From positions 1-48,563 of the forward strand of contig JAOPYC010000105.1 in the NCBI GenBank assembly GCA_025964795.1: DNA of 48,563 nt. The letters are read 5' to 3'. This stretch comes from Marmoricola sp. Its GTDB lineage: Bacteria > Actinomycetota > Actinomycetes > Propionibacteriales > Nocardioidaceae. This document shows, piece by piece, positions 14,987 to 24,177 of the stretch (its first letter is position 1; the number at the start of each line of letters is the position of its first letter). The notes below the pieces were generated by a model. The model worked only from the letters and a program-made list of their open reading frames with translations, was not told the origin of the DNA and did not search any database. The translations under genes were made by a program, and so were the position numbers.

Positions 14987-17500
14987 ATGAGTGCGCAGTT
15001 CCCCCTCCCCGGTCTTCCCGCGGTCGACGCGACGCCTGACGGCGACGGGAACGACGGATCCGGCGCCCGGCGTCGCCGTCGGCCCACCCGCGAACAGCTC
15101 CTGGAGGGGCTGAACGAGCCGCAGCGCGAGGCGGTCGTCCACGAGGGCGCTCCGCTGCTGGTCGTCGCCGGCGCCGGCTCCGGCAAGACGCGGGTGCTCA
15201 CCCGGCGAATCGCCTGGCTGATCTCCGAGCGCGGCGCCCACCCGGGGTCGATCCTGGCGATCACCTTCACCAACAAGGCCGCCGCCGAGATGCGCGAGCG
15301 CGTCGAGGAGCTGGTCGGCGGCCGGGCCAAGATCATGTGGGTCAGCACCTTCCACTCGGCCTGCGTGCGGATCCTGCGCAAGGAGATCGACAAATTCGGG
15401 TTCAAGTCGAGCTTCTCGATCTACGACGCGGCCGACTCCAAGCGGCTGATGACGCTGGTGTGCCGCGACCTCGACCTCGACGTGAAGCGCTTCCCGCCGC
15501 GCTCGATCCTCAACTGGGTCAGCAACGCCAAGAACGAGCTCCAGGACCACGAGGACGCCGCCAAGGACGCGCGGAACGGGCAGGAGGAGATGTACGCCGC
15601 GGCCTACGCGGAGTACCAGCGCCGTCTCCGCCAGGCCAACGCGCTCGACTTCGACGACCTGCTGATGATGACCGTGCACCTCTTCCGGGCCTTCCCGGCC
15701 GTGCGCGAGAACTGGCGACGCCGGTTCCGGCACGTGCTGGTGGACGAGTACCAGGACACCAACCACGCGCAGTACGCCCTGATCCACGAGCTGTGCGCCG
15801 ACAGCCTCGAGCAGCCGGTCACGCAGGTGCCCGAGGACGCCGTCGCGCCGGCCGAGCTGATGGTCGTCGGTGATGCCGACCAGTCGATCTACGCCTTCCG
15901 CGGGGCCAACATCCGCAACATCATGGACTTCGAGCAGGACTTCCCCAACGCCACCACGGTGATGCTGGAGCAGAACTACCGCTCCACCCAGACCATCCTG
16001 AGCGCGGCGAATGCCGTGATCACCCGCAACGAGAGCCGCAAGCCGAAGAACCTCTGGTCCGACGCCGGCGCGGGGGAGCGCATCGTCGGCTACGTCGGCG
16101 ACGACGAGCGCGACGAGGCCCGCTTCGTGGCCGAGGAGGTCGACAAGCTCACCGACTCCGGCGCCGCCCGAGCCGGGGACGTGGCGGTGTTCTACCGCAC
16201 CAACGCGCAGTCCCGGGTCTTCGAGGAGGTGTTCATCCGCGTCGGCCTGCCCTACCGCGTCGTGGGCGGCGTCCGCTTCTACGAGCGCCGCGAGGTGCGC
16301 GACGCGCTCGCCTACCTGCGGGTGCTGGCCAACCCCGCCGACTCGGTGTCCCTCCGGCGGGTGCTCAACACCCCCAAGCGCGGGATCGGCGACCGGGCGG
16401 AGGCCTGCATCGAGGGCCTCGCCCAGCGCGACCGGATCACCTTCTGGGAGGCGCTCCAGGGGGCCGAGGACGCCCCCGGCCTGGCGACCCGGTCGCTCAA
16501 CGCCATCCGCGGGTTCGTCGACCTCGTCGAGCAGCTCCAGTCGATGGTGGCCGCGGGGGAGCGGGTGGACGTCGTCCTCGAGCAGGCGCTGACGCGCAGC
16601 GGCTACCTCAAGGAGCTCGAGGACTCCGAGGACCCGCAGGACGAGACCCGGGTGGAGAACCTCGCCGAGCTGGTGGCGGTGGCCCGCGAGTTCGCGGAGG
16701 ACCCGCAGCTCGGCCCCTCCGCCGACCCGGCCGACGTGTTCGACGAGGACGGCGACGCCACGGTGGCGCCGACCGAGCCCCCGGGGCTGGTCGACTTCCT
16801 GGAGCGGGTGGCGCTGGTCGCCGACTCCGACCAGATCCCCGACGCCCCCGTGGAGGACGAGGGGGCGCCCCCCGGCGTGGTGACGCTGATGACGCTGCAC
16901 ACCGCCAAGGGGCTGGAGTTCCCGGTCGTGTTCCTGACCGGTCTCGAGGACGGCATCTTCCCGCACCTGCGCTCGCTCGGCGACAAGCCGGAGCTGGAGG
17001 AGGAGCGGCGGCTCGCCTACGTCGGCGTCACGCGGGCCCGGGAGCGGCTCTACGTCTCGCGCGCGGTGGTGCGCTCGGCCTGGGGTGCGCCCCAGCACAA
17101 CCCGGCGTCCCGGTTCATCGACGAGCTTCCCGTCGACCTCGTCGACTGGCGTCGCACCGAGGCGGCGATGAGCTCCTGGAACCGGCCGTCGTTCGGGACG
17201 CACCAACGGTTTGACCAGCGGGGGGGTGGCCAGTCGGGCGGCTACGGGTCGTCGGGGGCCAGCGCCCCGACCACCCGCTTCGGTACGGCGACCGCCCGCT
17301 CGGACGCCGCCAAGAAGGCCAAGGCCGGCCGGCCGATCCCGTCGCTGGATCCCGGCGACCGGGTGCAGCACGACACCTTCGGGCTGGGCACGGTGGTGGC
17401 CCTCGAGGGGGTCGGGGACAGTGCCGTCGCCTCGATCGACTTCGGCACCGAGGGTGTCAAGCGGCTGCTGCTCCGCTACGCCCCCGTGGAGAAGCTCTAG
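14987..17500 (+). CDS. pcrA: ATP-dependent 3'-5' DNA helicase PcrA/UvrD
   Basis: Superfamily-1A helicase for nucleotide excision repair and replication-fork processing. Walker A is AGAGSGKT (Lys67), motif Ia ITFTNKAAAEMRER, motif II VDEYQDTN, motif III GDADQSIYAFRGAN, motif IV VMLEQNYRSTQTI, motif V LMTLHTAKGLEF and motif VI RRLAYVGVTRARERL. The C-terminal 45 residues (GDRVQHDTFGLGTVV to RYAPVEKL) form the Tudor-like domain that binds RNA polymerase in PcrA/UvrD1. Its 837 residues are slightly longer than usual because of a low-complexity N-terminus and an acidic insert near 580-605. The place upstream of the divergent M23 gene and sucCD matches the uvrD1 locus of mycobacteria. A TAGGGT box sits 9 bases before the ATG. 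Confidence 0.95.
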   Translation: MSAQFPLPGLPAVDATPDGDGNDGSGARRRRRPTREQLLEGLNEPQREAVVHEGAPLLVVAGAGSGKTRVLTRRIAWLISERGAHPGSILAITFTNKAAAEMRERVEELVGGRAKIMWVSTFHSACVRILRKEIDKFGFKSSFSIYDAADSKRLMTLVCRDLDLDVKRFPPRSILNWVSNAKNELQDHEDAAKDARNGQEEMYAAAYAEYQRRLRQANALDFDDLLMMTVHLFRAFPAVRENWRRRFRHVLVDEYQDTNHAQYALIHELCADSLEQPVTQVPEDAVAPAELMVVGDADQSIYAFRGANIRNIMDFEQDFPNATTVMLEQNYRSTQTILSAANAVITRNESRKPKNLWSDAGAGERIVGYVGDDERDEARFVAEEVDKLTDSGAARAGDVAVFYRTNAQSRVFEEVFIRVGLPYRVVGGVRFYERREVRDALAYLRVLANPADSVSLRRVLNTPKRGIGDRAEACIEGLAQRDRITFWEALQGAEDAPGLATRSLNAIRGFVDLVEQLQSMVAAGERVDVVLEQALTRSGYLKELEDSEDPQDETRVENLAELVAVAREFAEDPQLGPSADPADVFDEDGDATVAPTEPPGLVDFLERVALVADSDQIPDAPVEDEGAPPGVVTLMTLHTAKGLEFPVVFLTGLEDGIFPHLRSLGDKPELEEERRLAYVGVTRARERLYVSRAVVRSAWGAPQHNPASRFIDELPVDLVDWRRTEAAMSSWNRPSFGTHQRFDQRGGGQSGGYGSSGASAPTTRFGTATARSDAAKKAKAGRPIPSLDPGDRVQHDTFGLGTVVALEGVGDSAVASIDFGTEGVKRLLLRYAPVEKL

Positions 17501-17615
17501 CCGAGAACCCACTTCACAGTCCGCTCAGACGGGCCGGTTCGCGGGGGACGAGCGGGCTGGGCGGGGGTCGTTCCAGCGGGCCGGGGCCGTAGGTTCCGTG
17601 CTCGGACTCCTGGGG

Positions 17616-18461
17616 CTACGGAGTGACGCCGTGGAAGATCAGGGCCTGGTAGGGGTCGACCGGGTCGCCGCCTCCGGGGCGGACCTCGAGGTGGAGGTGG
17701 GGGCCGGTGGTGTTGCCGGTGCTGCCGACGGTGCCGATCTGCTGGCCGCTGGTGACGGTCTCGCCGGGCCGGACGCCGATCGTGGTCTGGTGGCAGTACC
17801 AGATCTCGGTGCCGTCGGTGAGCGTCTCGATGGTCTGGTTGCCGTATGCGCCGGCGGAGCCGGTCTTGGTGATCACGCCGTTGGCCACGGCCACGATCGG
17901 GGTGCCGGAGGGCGCCGCGAAGTCGAGGCCGGTGTGGTTGCTCGACCAGAGGCCGCCGGCCATCCCGAAGCGGGCGGTCAGGTGATAGCCGGTGGTCGGC
18001 AGGACCCACTGGTTCTTGGCGATCTCCCCGGCGCGGGCCTCGGCGGCACGGCCGAGCGACTTCAGCTCGGCGTTGCGCTCGGCCGCGTCCTGCTCGGCGG
18101 CGGCCTTGAGCTTGGTCTCGGCGGCGTCCTGCATGGCCTGGCGCTCGGAGTCACGGCTGATCGCCTGCTCGCGCGGACCCCCGACGAAGCCGACGGCGTC
18201 GGTGCCGGCCAGGGACTGGCCCTGCGCGGAGAGCTGGAAGGTCGGTGCCTGGGCGGGGGCGTTGCCCACCGTCACGGCGCCGGTCCCCGCGACGGCGAGC
18301 GCGACGACGCCGACGATCGTCGGCACGGCCGGAAGGCGGCCGGGGAGGCGGAAGTGGTGCCGCGCACGGCCGGGGCGGTCCGCCCGTCGGTGTGCCGGTC
18401 CCGAGGGACGCTCAGCGGCAGGCAGGGGGCTGCTGCGGCGTTCGGCTCGGTGGTTGGGCAT
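17616..18461 (-). CDS. Membrane-anchored M23 peptidoglycan endopeptidase
   Basis: A 281-residue cell-wall hydrolase. A basic cytoplasmic tail (1-45) precedes one transmembrane or signal-anchor helix (about 46-66), a coiled coil rich in Ala/Glu/Lys (about 95-148) and an LytM/peptidase M23 domain. The zinc site is intact: His176 and Asp180 in NHTGLDFAAPSGTP, His255 and His257 in GPHLHLEVRP. Coiled coil plus M23 resembles divisome-associated NlpD/EnvC/RipA-like architectures; a role in daughter-cell separation is inferred. The same gene sits between uvrD1 and sucC in Mycobacterium (Rv0950c position), which supports a conserved role. No strong Shine-Dalgarno sequence is seen. It converges with pcrA. 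Confidence 0.88.
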   Translation of the reverse strand: MPNHRAERRSSPLPAAERPSGPAHRRADRPGRARHHFRLPGRLPAVPTIVGVVALAVAGTGAVTVGNAPAQAPTFQLSAQGQSLAGTDAVGFVGGPREQAISRDSERQAMQDAAETKLKAAAEQDAAERNAELKSLGRAAEARAGEIAKNQWVLPTTGYHLTARFGMAGGLWSSNHTGLDFAAPSGTPIVAVANGVITKTGSAGAYGNQTIETLTDGTEIWYCHQTTIGVRPGETVTSGQQIGTVGSTGNTTGPHLHLEVRPGGGDPVDPYQALIFHGVTP

Positions 18462-18643
18462 GGTCTACCTGTCAGTTGTTCATTGCGACGACCTGACACG
18501 GTAACGGCCAGATCACGACATATGAAATTGACCCGAGTTCCCCTGTGTCTTCCCCAGCGGGCTTCAGCTGAAACAACGACCGCGCCGAGCCGGCTGGGAA
18601 CCGGGTGATCGTGTGCTCGTGCTCACATCTGCCGGGAACCCGA

Positions 18644-18649
18644 TAACCT
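18644..18649 (+). promoter_or_regulatory. -10 box of a leaderless start (TAACCT)
   Basis: TAACCT matches the actinobacterial TANNNT -10 consensus and ends six bases before the ATG at 18656. Transcription would begin at the A of the ATG. No Shine-Dalgarno sequence is present, in agreement. Confidence 0.65.
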
Positions 18650-18655
18650 GCACCC

Positions 18656-19057
18656 ATGTTGCGCATCGTGGTGGCCAAGCCCGGACTCGACGGTCACGAC
18701 CGCGGGGCCAAGGTCGTGGCGCGTGCGCTGCGCGACGCCGGCCACGAGGTGATCTACACCGGGCTGCACCAGACGCCGGAGCAGATCGTCGAGACGGCGA
18801 TCCAGGAGGACGCCGACCTGGTCGGGCTCTCCGTGCTCTCCGGGGCGCACATGACGCTCTTCCGCAAGATCATCGACCTGCTCGCGGAGCGGGACGCCAG
18901 CGACATCGTCGTCTTCGGCGGCGGCATCGTCCCCGAGGAGGACGTCGCCCCCCTGCAGGAGATCGGCGTGGCCAAGATCTTCACCCCGGGCGCCACCACC
19001 GGTGAGATCACCGGCTGGGTCGCGGAGCACTTCTCCGAGGAGAAGACCTCGTCCTGA
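18656..19057 (+). CDS. Stand-alone cobalamin-binding domain protein
   Basis: A 133-residue protein consisting only of the B12-binding domain normally found at the C-terminus of methylmalonyl-CoA mutase. The signature DGHDRG (Asp12, His14, Gly17) supplies the DxHxxG cobalt-ligand motif, followed by LSVLSGAHM and VVFGGGIVPEED, which hold the nucleotide tail in this fold. In two-part mutases a free small subunit of this kind pairs with a separate catalytic subunit (2-hydroxyisobutyryl-CoA, ethylmalonyl- or other acyl-CoA mutases); no such subunit is in the window. Its place just before sucCD, which handles succinyl-CoA, is suggestive only. Expression looks leaderless. It ends seven bases from a convergent gene. 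Confidence 0.88.
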   Translation: MLRIVVAKPGLDGHDRGAKVVARALRDAGHEVIYTGLHQTPEQIVETAIQEDADLVGLSVLSGAHMTLFRKIIDLLAERDASDIVVFGGGIVPEEDVAPLQEIGVAKIFTPGATTGEITGWVAEHFSEEKTSS

Positions 19058-19067
19058 GCCGGCTCAG
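19054..19067. repeat. Palindrome spanning two convergent stop codons
   Basis: CTGAGCCGGCTCAG is a perfect 14-bp palindrome containing the TGA of the B12-binding gene and, on the other strand, the TGA of the S15-peptidase gene. It is too short to be a convincing terminator alone. Confidence 0.4.
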
Positions 19068-20893
19068 CCGGCGGGCTGGAAGGCCAGCTTGCCGACGATC
19101 GGCAGGCCGACGGTGCTGCCCGAGCTCGGCCCGCTGACCACCGTGACCGGCTGCGGCAGCGTGTTCCCGGCGTACGCCGCGTCGCTGGCCGCGACCGCCA
19201 CCTGGATCCGGTGACCGGTCGCGAACCGGTGCACGAGGCCGGGGAGCTGCAGGGTGACCAGCTTGGTGACGTCGGAGACGCGGATCGGGGCGATCAACCG
19301 GTTCTTGAGCACCTTCGAGCCGTCCGGGGCGACGTCGTAGACCTTGGCGAACAGCACGAGCTGGCCGGACTGGCCGCCCGGCTGGCTGGCGCTCGCGGTG
19401 GGCGCGCTGAGCCTCAGGGTGACCTTCGGCGACCCGACCACGTCGGCGGGGGCGGACAGCGCGTCGGAGGTGAACGAGACGAAGGTGCCGGGGGTGTCGA
19501 ACGGCTCCTGGTTGACCTGGCCGCCCTCCAGCCCGGAGGTCTCGGAGTACGACGTCGGCGCCGCGGAGACGTTGGCGTACGACGCCGACCCGACGACCGC
19601 AGCGGCCTTGGAGGCCTTCAGCTGGTCGGCACCGGAGAAGTACAGCGTGTTGGTGGGGGCGCCGGAGAACGAGGCGATCCGGGCGTAGGCCGCGGCGATC
19701 GCGGTGCCGGCCTTGGCGGGGCTGGTGTCGTACTTCACCCAGTCGCGGAAGTACTCGAACTGCGGGCCGGTCGTGGAGGCGTCGTCACCGCGGACGTAGT
19801 GGTTCATCCAGTTCAGGAAGCGGTTGCCCAGGTAGGAGTCGCGCAGGGACTTGGCGCCGAAGTCGAGCTCGCCGGGCGCCGGGGCGGAGCCGGAGTGGCC
19901 CCACGACTGCCAGACCATCTTGACCGGCGTGCCCTGGGCCTTCAGCGAGCTGTAGGTGGCCATCGCCTCGTTGAGGTTGAACAGCGTGTCCTTCTGGCCC
20001 TGCACCAGCAGCGTCGGGGCCTTGACCTGCTTGACGTAGGAGGCCACCGAGGCGTGCTTGGCGAGCGCCAGGGTCCCGGCGTCGGGGTAGCCCACGGTGT
20101 TCATCGCGGTGATGCCCACGCAGGCCTGGTCGGTGAAGTTGGGGCAGCCGGCGAGCGTGTCCGGGTCGGCAGGCGCGTTCTCCGCACCCGAGGCGACGCC
20201 GGCGACGCTGAACAGGTCGATCCACTCCTTCTTGGCGACGCCGTGGGGCGCCAGGGAGTAGCTCAGGTCGTTCCAGGTGATGATCGGGATGATCGCGTCG
20301 ATGCGCGGGTCCTGCCTGGCCACGGCGTACTGGATCTGGCCGCCGTAGGAGCCGCCGATCATGCCCACGCGCGGGTCGCCGGCCTTCTGGGTCGCGATCG
20401 ACCTGAGGTACGTCGGGGTGGTGGAGCCGGCGGGCGTGTAGGCCCGGGTGCCGGCGAGGACGTCGACCATCTGCTTGCCGGCCAGGCCGTCGTAGTCCGG
20501 GTCGTCGAGGGTGATCTTGCAGGTCGTCTTGCCGAAGCCGAGGCCGGAGTAGCTGAGGACGGCGTACCCCTGGCCGACGAAGCCCTTGCCGATCGCGGTC
20601 TGGTTGCTGTCGGCCTTGTCGCCGCCGAAGCCGTGGGTGCTCAGGATCGCGGGGACCTTGTGGGTGGCGCTGGCGCCGTCCGGGAGGTAGAGGTCGGCGT
20701 CGACGGTGCACGCCTGGTCGCGGTTGGGGCCCACCTTCACCGGGACGGTCAGCGCGGTGACGCTGTAGCCCGGAGTGCTGTCGGCGGTGGCGGCGCTGGC
20801 CTGGGGCCCGGTGGCCAGGGCGAGGCCGGTCGCAGCAAGGGCGGCGGTGCTGAGCGCGGCGATCAGGGGCGTGGTCCTCAGTGGCTGGGGCAT
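19064..20893 (-). CDS. Secreted S15 / CocE-NonD family hydrolase (Xaa-Pro dipeptidyl-peptidase-like)
   Basis: A 609-residue exported alpha/beta hydrolase. A signal peptide (1-35, ending ASA) precedes a catalytic domain with the nucleophile elbow GGSYGGQ (Ser182), a candidate acid in LLVQGQKDTLF and a candidate histidine in WQSWGHSGSAP. The C-terminal 200 residues (from about PAKAGTAI) form the jelly-roll domain that closes S15 peptidases and cocaine esterase. The family contains X-Pro dipeptidyl peptidases, acylases and esterases, so the substrate is open. No Shine-Dalgarno sequence precedes the ATG. It is convergent with the B12-binding gene and lies downstream of another hydrolase on the same strand, 73 bases apart. 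Confidence 0.85.
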   Translation of the reverse strand: MPQPLRTTPLIAALSTAALAATGLALATGPQASAATADSTPGYSVTALTVPVKVGPNRDQACTVDADLYLPDGASATHKVPAILSTHGFGGDKADSNQTAIGKGFVGQGYAVLSYSGLGFGKTTCKITLDDPDYDGLAGKQMVDVLAGTRAYTPAGSTTPTYLRSIATQKAGDPRVGMIGGSYGGQIQYAVARQDPRIDAIIPIITWNDLSYSLAPHGVAKKEWIDLFSVAGVASGAENAPADPDTLAGCPNFTDQACVGITAMNTVGYPDAGTLALAKHASVASYVKQVKAPTLLVQGQKDTLFNLNEAMATYSSLKAQGTPVKMVWQSWGHSGSAPAPGELDFGAKSLRDSYLGNRFLNWMNHYVRGDDASTTGPQFEYFRDWVKYDTSPAKAGTAIAAAYARIASFSGAPTNTLYFSGADQLKASKAAAVVGSASYANVSAAPTSYSETSGLEGGQVNQEPFDTPGTFVSFTSDALSAPADVVGSPKVTLRLSAPTASASQPGGQSGQLVLFAKVYDVAPDGSKVLKNRLIAPIRVSDVTKLVTLQLPGLVHRFATGHRIQVAVAASDAAYAGNTLPQPVTVVSGPSSGSTVGLPIVGKLAFQPAG

Positions 20894-20966
20894 GCCGTAC
20901 CAACGAGGCAGGTATGGCGGGGGTCACGTCCGTGAATGTGACGGGCGTCACCCGGCGGCAGTGGGG

Positions 20967-21854
20967 TCAGCCGTGCCGGCGTACGTGCTCGGCGACCAGC
21001 CCGGCGAACCGTACGGGCTGCGCTCGGGGCAGCCAGTGCCCCTCGTCGACCTCGACTCGGGTGAGGTCGCGGCACCGCGCCTCCAGGCCGTCGAGGCTGC
21101 GCGGGATGACGAACGAGTCGCGGAGTGCGACGACCAGCAGCACCGGCAGCGACGTACGCCACGGCAACGGCTGGCGCAGGCGAGAGAGCACGTTGGCCCG
21201 GTAGAGCCCGATGCTGTGGCTTGTGTTGGCGCGGACCTCCTCGCCCCAGGGGAGCAGGTCGATGGTCGGGTCGAGGCGGCGCATCGCCGGGCGCAGCAGC
21301 CGCTGGCCGCGCCGCCACATCAGCTCGGGGACGCGGGGGAGGAGGAACAGCCAGACGTACCAGCTGTGCAGCAGCTGCGGCAGCGAGCCGAGCCGTCCGC
21401 GCCAGGTCGCGTTCGCGGTGCCGAGGTGGTCCAGGGGCGGCCCGCTGGCGGAGGTGTACGACGCGAGCCGGCCCTCCAGTCGGGGGTCCCAGGTCGCGGC
21501 GGCCACCACGTCCCACATCGCCGTCGAACCCCAGTCGTGGCCGACCAGGTGGATCGCCTCGCCCTCCGGGACCGTCGCCTCGAGCACGGCGATCAGGTCC
21601 TCGACGAGCAGGTCGGTGCGGTAGGACGACGTCCCTTCGGGCCGGGTCGAGCGACCGGCGCCGCGGACGTCGTAGGTGATCACGTGCCAGTCCTGCGGCA
21701 GCGCGGCGACGACCGGCTCCCACATCCGCTGGTCGTCCGGGAAGCCGTGCACGAGCACGAGATGGGTGGGGGAGCCGCGGTCGCCGTACTCGCTGACCTG
21801 CAGGGTGACCCCGGGGATGACGCGCGGCGTGACCTGTGTCTCAATGCGTTCCAC
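20967..21854 (-). CDS. Alpha/beta hydrolase (epoxide-hydrolase-like)
   Basis: A 295-residue soluble alpha/beta-hydrolase. The oxyanion motif HGFPDD (about 36-41) and the nucleophile elbow GHDWGS (Asp107) are those of the epoxide hydrolase / haloalkane dehalogenase group, where an aspartate rather than serine is the nucleophile. A likely acid follows in VALRDSFVIP, and the histidine in VDEGHWLP. A cap domain with many aromatic residues (about 145-215) would shape the substrate pocket. The GTG start at 21854 is set by a TAGGGT box exactly six bases upstream, giving a leaderless transcript. It is divergent from sucC. The substrate is unknown. Confidence 0.82.
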   Translation of the reverse strand: MERIETQVTPRVIPGVTLQVSEYGDRGSPTHLVLVHGFPDDQRMWEPVVAALPQDWHVITYDVRGAGRSTRPEGTSSYRTDLLVEDLIAVLEATVPEGEAIHLVGHDWGSTAMWDVVAAATWDPRLEGRLASYTSASGPPLDHLGTANATWRGRLGSLPQLLHSWYVWLFLLPRVPELMWRRGQRLLRPAMRRLDPTIDLLPWGEEVRANTSHSIGLYRANVLSRLRQPLPWRTSLPVLLVVALRDSFVIPRSLDGLEARCRDLTRVEVDEGHWLPRAQPVRFAGLVAEHVRRHG

Positions 21855-21860
21855 GCGGGA

Positions 21861-21866
21861 ACCCTA
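21861..21866 (-). promoter_or_regulatory. -10 box of a leaderless start (TAGGGT)
   Basis: On the minus strand TAGGGT is followed by TCCCGC and then the GTG start at 21854: a TANNNT box with a six-base gap and no ribosome site. Confidence 0.6.
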
Positions 21867-21908
21867 CGTGGCCGGGTGTGCCCGTTCGGGTCTATGGTCG
21901 GGCGGAGC

Positions 21909-21946
21909 GGACGCCGGGGGTTTTCCGGTTGTATCCCGGGGCGTCC
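21909..21946. repeat. Imperfect inverted repeat upstream of sucC
   Basis: GGACGCC (21909-21915) and GGCGTCC (21940-21946) are 7-bp arms 24 bases apart in the sucC upstream region. It could be an operator or leader hairpin; the sequence is GC-rich and chance is possible. Confidence 0.25.
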
Positions 21947-22003
21947 CCGAGCCTGAGCAACGCGAAGTTCCGTACCCGACGAATGCCAAGGAGCGGTTGA
22001 CCC

Positions 22004-23176
22004 GTGGACCTGATGGAGTACCAAGCGAAGGAGCTCTTCGCCAAGCATGGTGTGAAGGCGACGCTCGGCACGGTCGTGCAGACCGCCGAGGAGGCCAGGA
22101 CCGCCGCCGAGGAGCTCGGTGGAGTCACCGTGATCAAGGCGCAGGTCAAGGCCGGAGGCCGCGGCAAGGCCGGCGGCGTCAAGATCGCGAAGACCCCTGA
22201 CGAGGCCTTCCAGCACGCCGAGGCGATCCTCGCGCTGACCATCAAGGACCTGCCGGTGAACCGCGTGCTGGTCACGCCCGCGACCCCGCCGGTGGAGGAC
22301 TACTACTTCTCCTTCCTGCTCGACCGCTCCAACCGGTCCTACCTGTGCATCGCCTCGGTCGAGGGTGGGGTGGAGATCGAGGAGGTCGCCAAGACCAACC
22401 CCGACGCGGTGAAGAAGATCCCCATCGACGCCGGCACCGGTGTCGACGAGGCGAAGGCCACCGCGATCGTCGAGGAGGTCGGCTTCCCCGCCGAGCTGCG
22501 TGACCAGGCGATCAGCATGGTCCAGCAGCTCTGGGAGGTCTTCGTCGAGGAGGACGCCACCCTCGTCGAGGTCAACCCGCTCGCCCGGCTCGAGGGCGAC
22601 GTGCTCGAGGCGCTGGACGGCAAGGTCTCGCTCGACGAGAACGCCGAGTTCCGCCACGAGGACCACGCCGAGTTCGAGGACAAGGACGCCGCCGACCCGC
22701 TGGAGGCCAAGGCCAAGGCCAAGGGCCTCAACTACGTCAAGCTCGACGGTTCCGTCGGCATCATCGGCAACGGCGCCGGGCTGGTCATGTCGACCCTCGA
22801 CGTCGTCGCGTACGCCGGTGAGGCGCACGGTGGCGTCAAGCCCGCCAACTTCCTCGACATCGGTGGCGGTGCCTCCGCGGAGGTGATGGCCAACGGTCTC
22901 GACGTCATCCTCAACGACGACCAGGTCAAGTCGGTCTTCGTGAACGTCTTCGGCGGGATCACCTCCTGCGACGCGGTGGCCAACGGCATCGTCGGCGCGC
23001 TGGAGATCCTCGGCGACGAGGCGAGCAAGCCGCTCGTCGTACGCCTCGACGGCAACAACGTCGAGGAGGGCCGGCGGATCCTCGCGGAGGCGAACCACCC
23101 GCTGGTGACCCTCGAGGAGACCATGGACGGCGCGGCCGACAAGGCCGCTGAACTGGCGCACAAGGCAGGGGCCTGA
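22004..23176 (+). CDS. sucC: Succinyl-CoA synthetase (ADP-forming), beta subunit
   Basis: TCA-cycle enzyme subunit that, with SucD, interconverts succinyl-CoA and succinate with nucleotide phosphorylation. The 390-residue product starts [17 protein letters not shown], a family hallmark. It has the ATP-grasp N-terminal domain ([12 protein letters not shown]) and the C-terminal ligase domain ([27 protein letters not shown]). The GTG at 22004 follows AAGGAGCGG at a good distance. sucD begins four bases after its stop, so the two form an operon. Upstream is the divergent hydrolase; the region holds a 7-bp inverted repeat. Its order relative to pcrA and purN matches other Actinobacteria. Confidence 0.97.
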   Translation: MDLMEYQAKELFAKHGVKATLGTVVQTAEEARTAAEELGGVTVIKAQVKAGGRGKAGGVKIAKTPDEAFQHAEAILALTIKDLPVNRVLVTPATPPVEDYYFSFLLDRSNRSYLCIASVEGGVEIEEVAKTNPDAVKKIPIDAGTGVDEAKATAIVEEVGFPAELRDQAISMVQQLWEVFVEEDATLVEVNPLARLEGDVLEALDGKVSLDENAEFRHEDHAEFEDKDAADPLEAKAKAKGLNYVKLDGSVGIIGNGAGLVMSTLDVVAYAGEAHGGVKPANFLDIGGGASAEVMANGLDVILNDDQVKSVFVNVFGGITSCDAVANGIVGALEILGDEASKPLVVRLDGNNVEEGRRILAEANHPLVTLEETMDGAADKAAELAHKAGA

Positions 23177-23180
23177 ACAC

Positions 23181-24077
23181 ATGTCGATCTTTCTCAACAA
23201 GGACTCCAAGGTCATCGTCCAGGGCATCACCGGCGGTGAGGGCACCAAGCACACCCGCCTGATGCTCAAGGCCGGCACCAACGTGGTCGGCGGCGTCAAC
23301 GCGCGCAAGGCCGGCACCACCGTGACCCACCAGGACCCCGACGGCAACGACGTCGAGCTGCCGGTGTTCGGCTCGGTCGCCGAGGCGATCAAGGAGACCG
23401 GCGCCGACGTGTCGGTCGCCTTCGTCCCGCCGGCGTTCACCAAGGACGCCGTCATCGAGGCCATCGACGCCGAGATCGGCCTGCTGGTGATCATCACCGA
23501 GGGCGTGCCGGTGCAGGACTCGGCCGAGTTCTGGGCCTACGCGCAGGGCAAGTCGACCCGCATCATCGGCCCGAACTGTCCCGGCATCATCACGCCGGGC
23601 GAGGCGCTCGCGGGCATCACGCCGGCGACGATCTCCGGCTCCGGTCCGGTCGGCCTGGTCTCCAAGTCCGGCACCCTGACCTACCAGATGATGTTCGAGC
23701 TGAAGGACTTCGGCTTCTCGACCGCCATCGGCATCGGCGGCGACCCGATCATCGGCACGACGCACATCGACGCCCTCGAGGCGTTCGAGAACGACCCCGA
23801 CACCAAGGCGATCGTGATGATCGGCGAGATCGGTGGCGACGCGGAGGAGAAGGCCGCGGCGTACATCAAGGAGCACGTGACCAAGCCGGTCGTCGGCTAC
23901 GTCGCCGGCTTCACCGCTCCCGAGGGCAAGACCATGGGCCACGCCGGCGCCATCGTCTCCGACGGCGCGGGCACCGCCCAGGGCAAGAAGGAGGCCCTCG
24001 AGGCCGCCGGGGTCAAGGTCGGCAAGACGCCCTCCGAGACCGCCCAGCTGATGCGGGACATCCTGAACGGGCTCTGA
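23181..24077 (+). CDS. sucD: Succinyl-CoA synthetase (ADP-forming), alpha subunit
   Basis: Partner of SucC; binds CoA and carries the phosphohistidine. The 298-residue protein starts [21 protein letters not shown] (CoA-binding Rossmann domain) and holds the active histidine His254 in [24 protein letters not shown] and SKSGTLTYQ are conserved family blocks. The ATG lies four bases after the sucC stop, with GCAGGGG inside the sucC end serving as a weak ribosome site, so translation is probably coupled. The gene ends 14 bases before the first copy of a palindromic intergenic repeat that separates it from the convergent kynU and may terminate both. Confidence 0.97.
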   Translation: MSIFLNKDSKVIVQGITGGEGTKHTRLMLKAGTNVVGGVNARKAGTTVTHQDPDGNDVELPVFGSVAEAIKETGADVSVAFVPPAFTKDAVIEAIDAEIGLLVIITEGVPVQDSAEFWAYAQGKSTRIIGPNCPGIITPGEALAGITPATISGSGPVGLVSKSGTLTYQMMFELKDFGFSTAIGIGGDPIIGTTHIDALEAFENDPDTKAIVMIGEIGGDAEEKAAAYIKEHVTKPVVGYVAGFTAPEGKTMGHAGAIVSDGAGTAQGKKEALEAAGVKVGKTPSETAQLMRDILNGL

Positions 24078-24090
24078 TGGGGGTTGACGG

Positions 24091-24175
24091 GTTTTCTGGT
24101 TAACCAGTGAAACCGCCACTTCACCAACGTTGCAACGTGGGGTAAGTGGCAGGTTTTCTGGTTAACCAGAAAAAC
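24091..24175. repeat. Intergenic palindromic repeat family 1, copy A
   Basis: The unit contains CTGGTTAACCAG (24096-24107), then TGAAACCGCCACTTCACC, then the palindrome ACGTTGCAACGT (24127-24138), then AAGTGGC, and ends in the perfect 20-bp palindrome TTTTCTGGTTAACCAGAAAA (24154-24173). GCCACTT/AAGTGGC pair across the middle. The order of blocks matches copy C at 33034-33106 (TGAAACYGCCACTTC ... GCAACG ... AAGTG ... GGTTT palindrome). It fills the gap between the convergent sucD and kynU and probably forms a bidirectional terminator. Confidence 0.8.
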
Positions 24176-24177
24176 AC

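Noticed and set aside
12647-17512. 1621-codon open frame on the minus strand
   Set aside because: It is antisense to the subtilisin-like gene and pcrA, both of which have complete catalytic motifs. Its composition (His/Arg/Gly/Val-rich, no domain pattern) is that of a GC-driven shadow frame.
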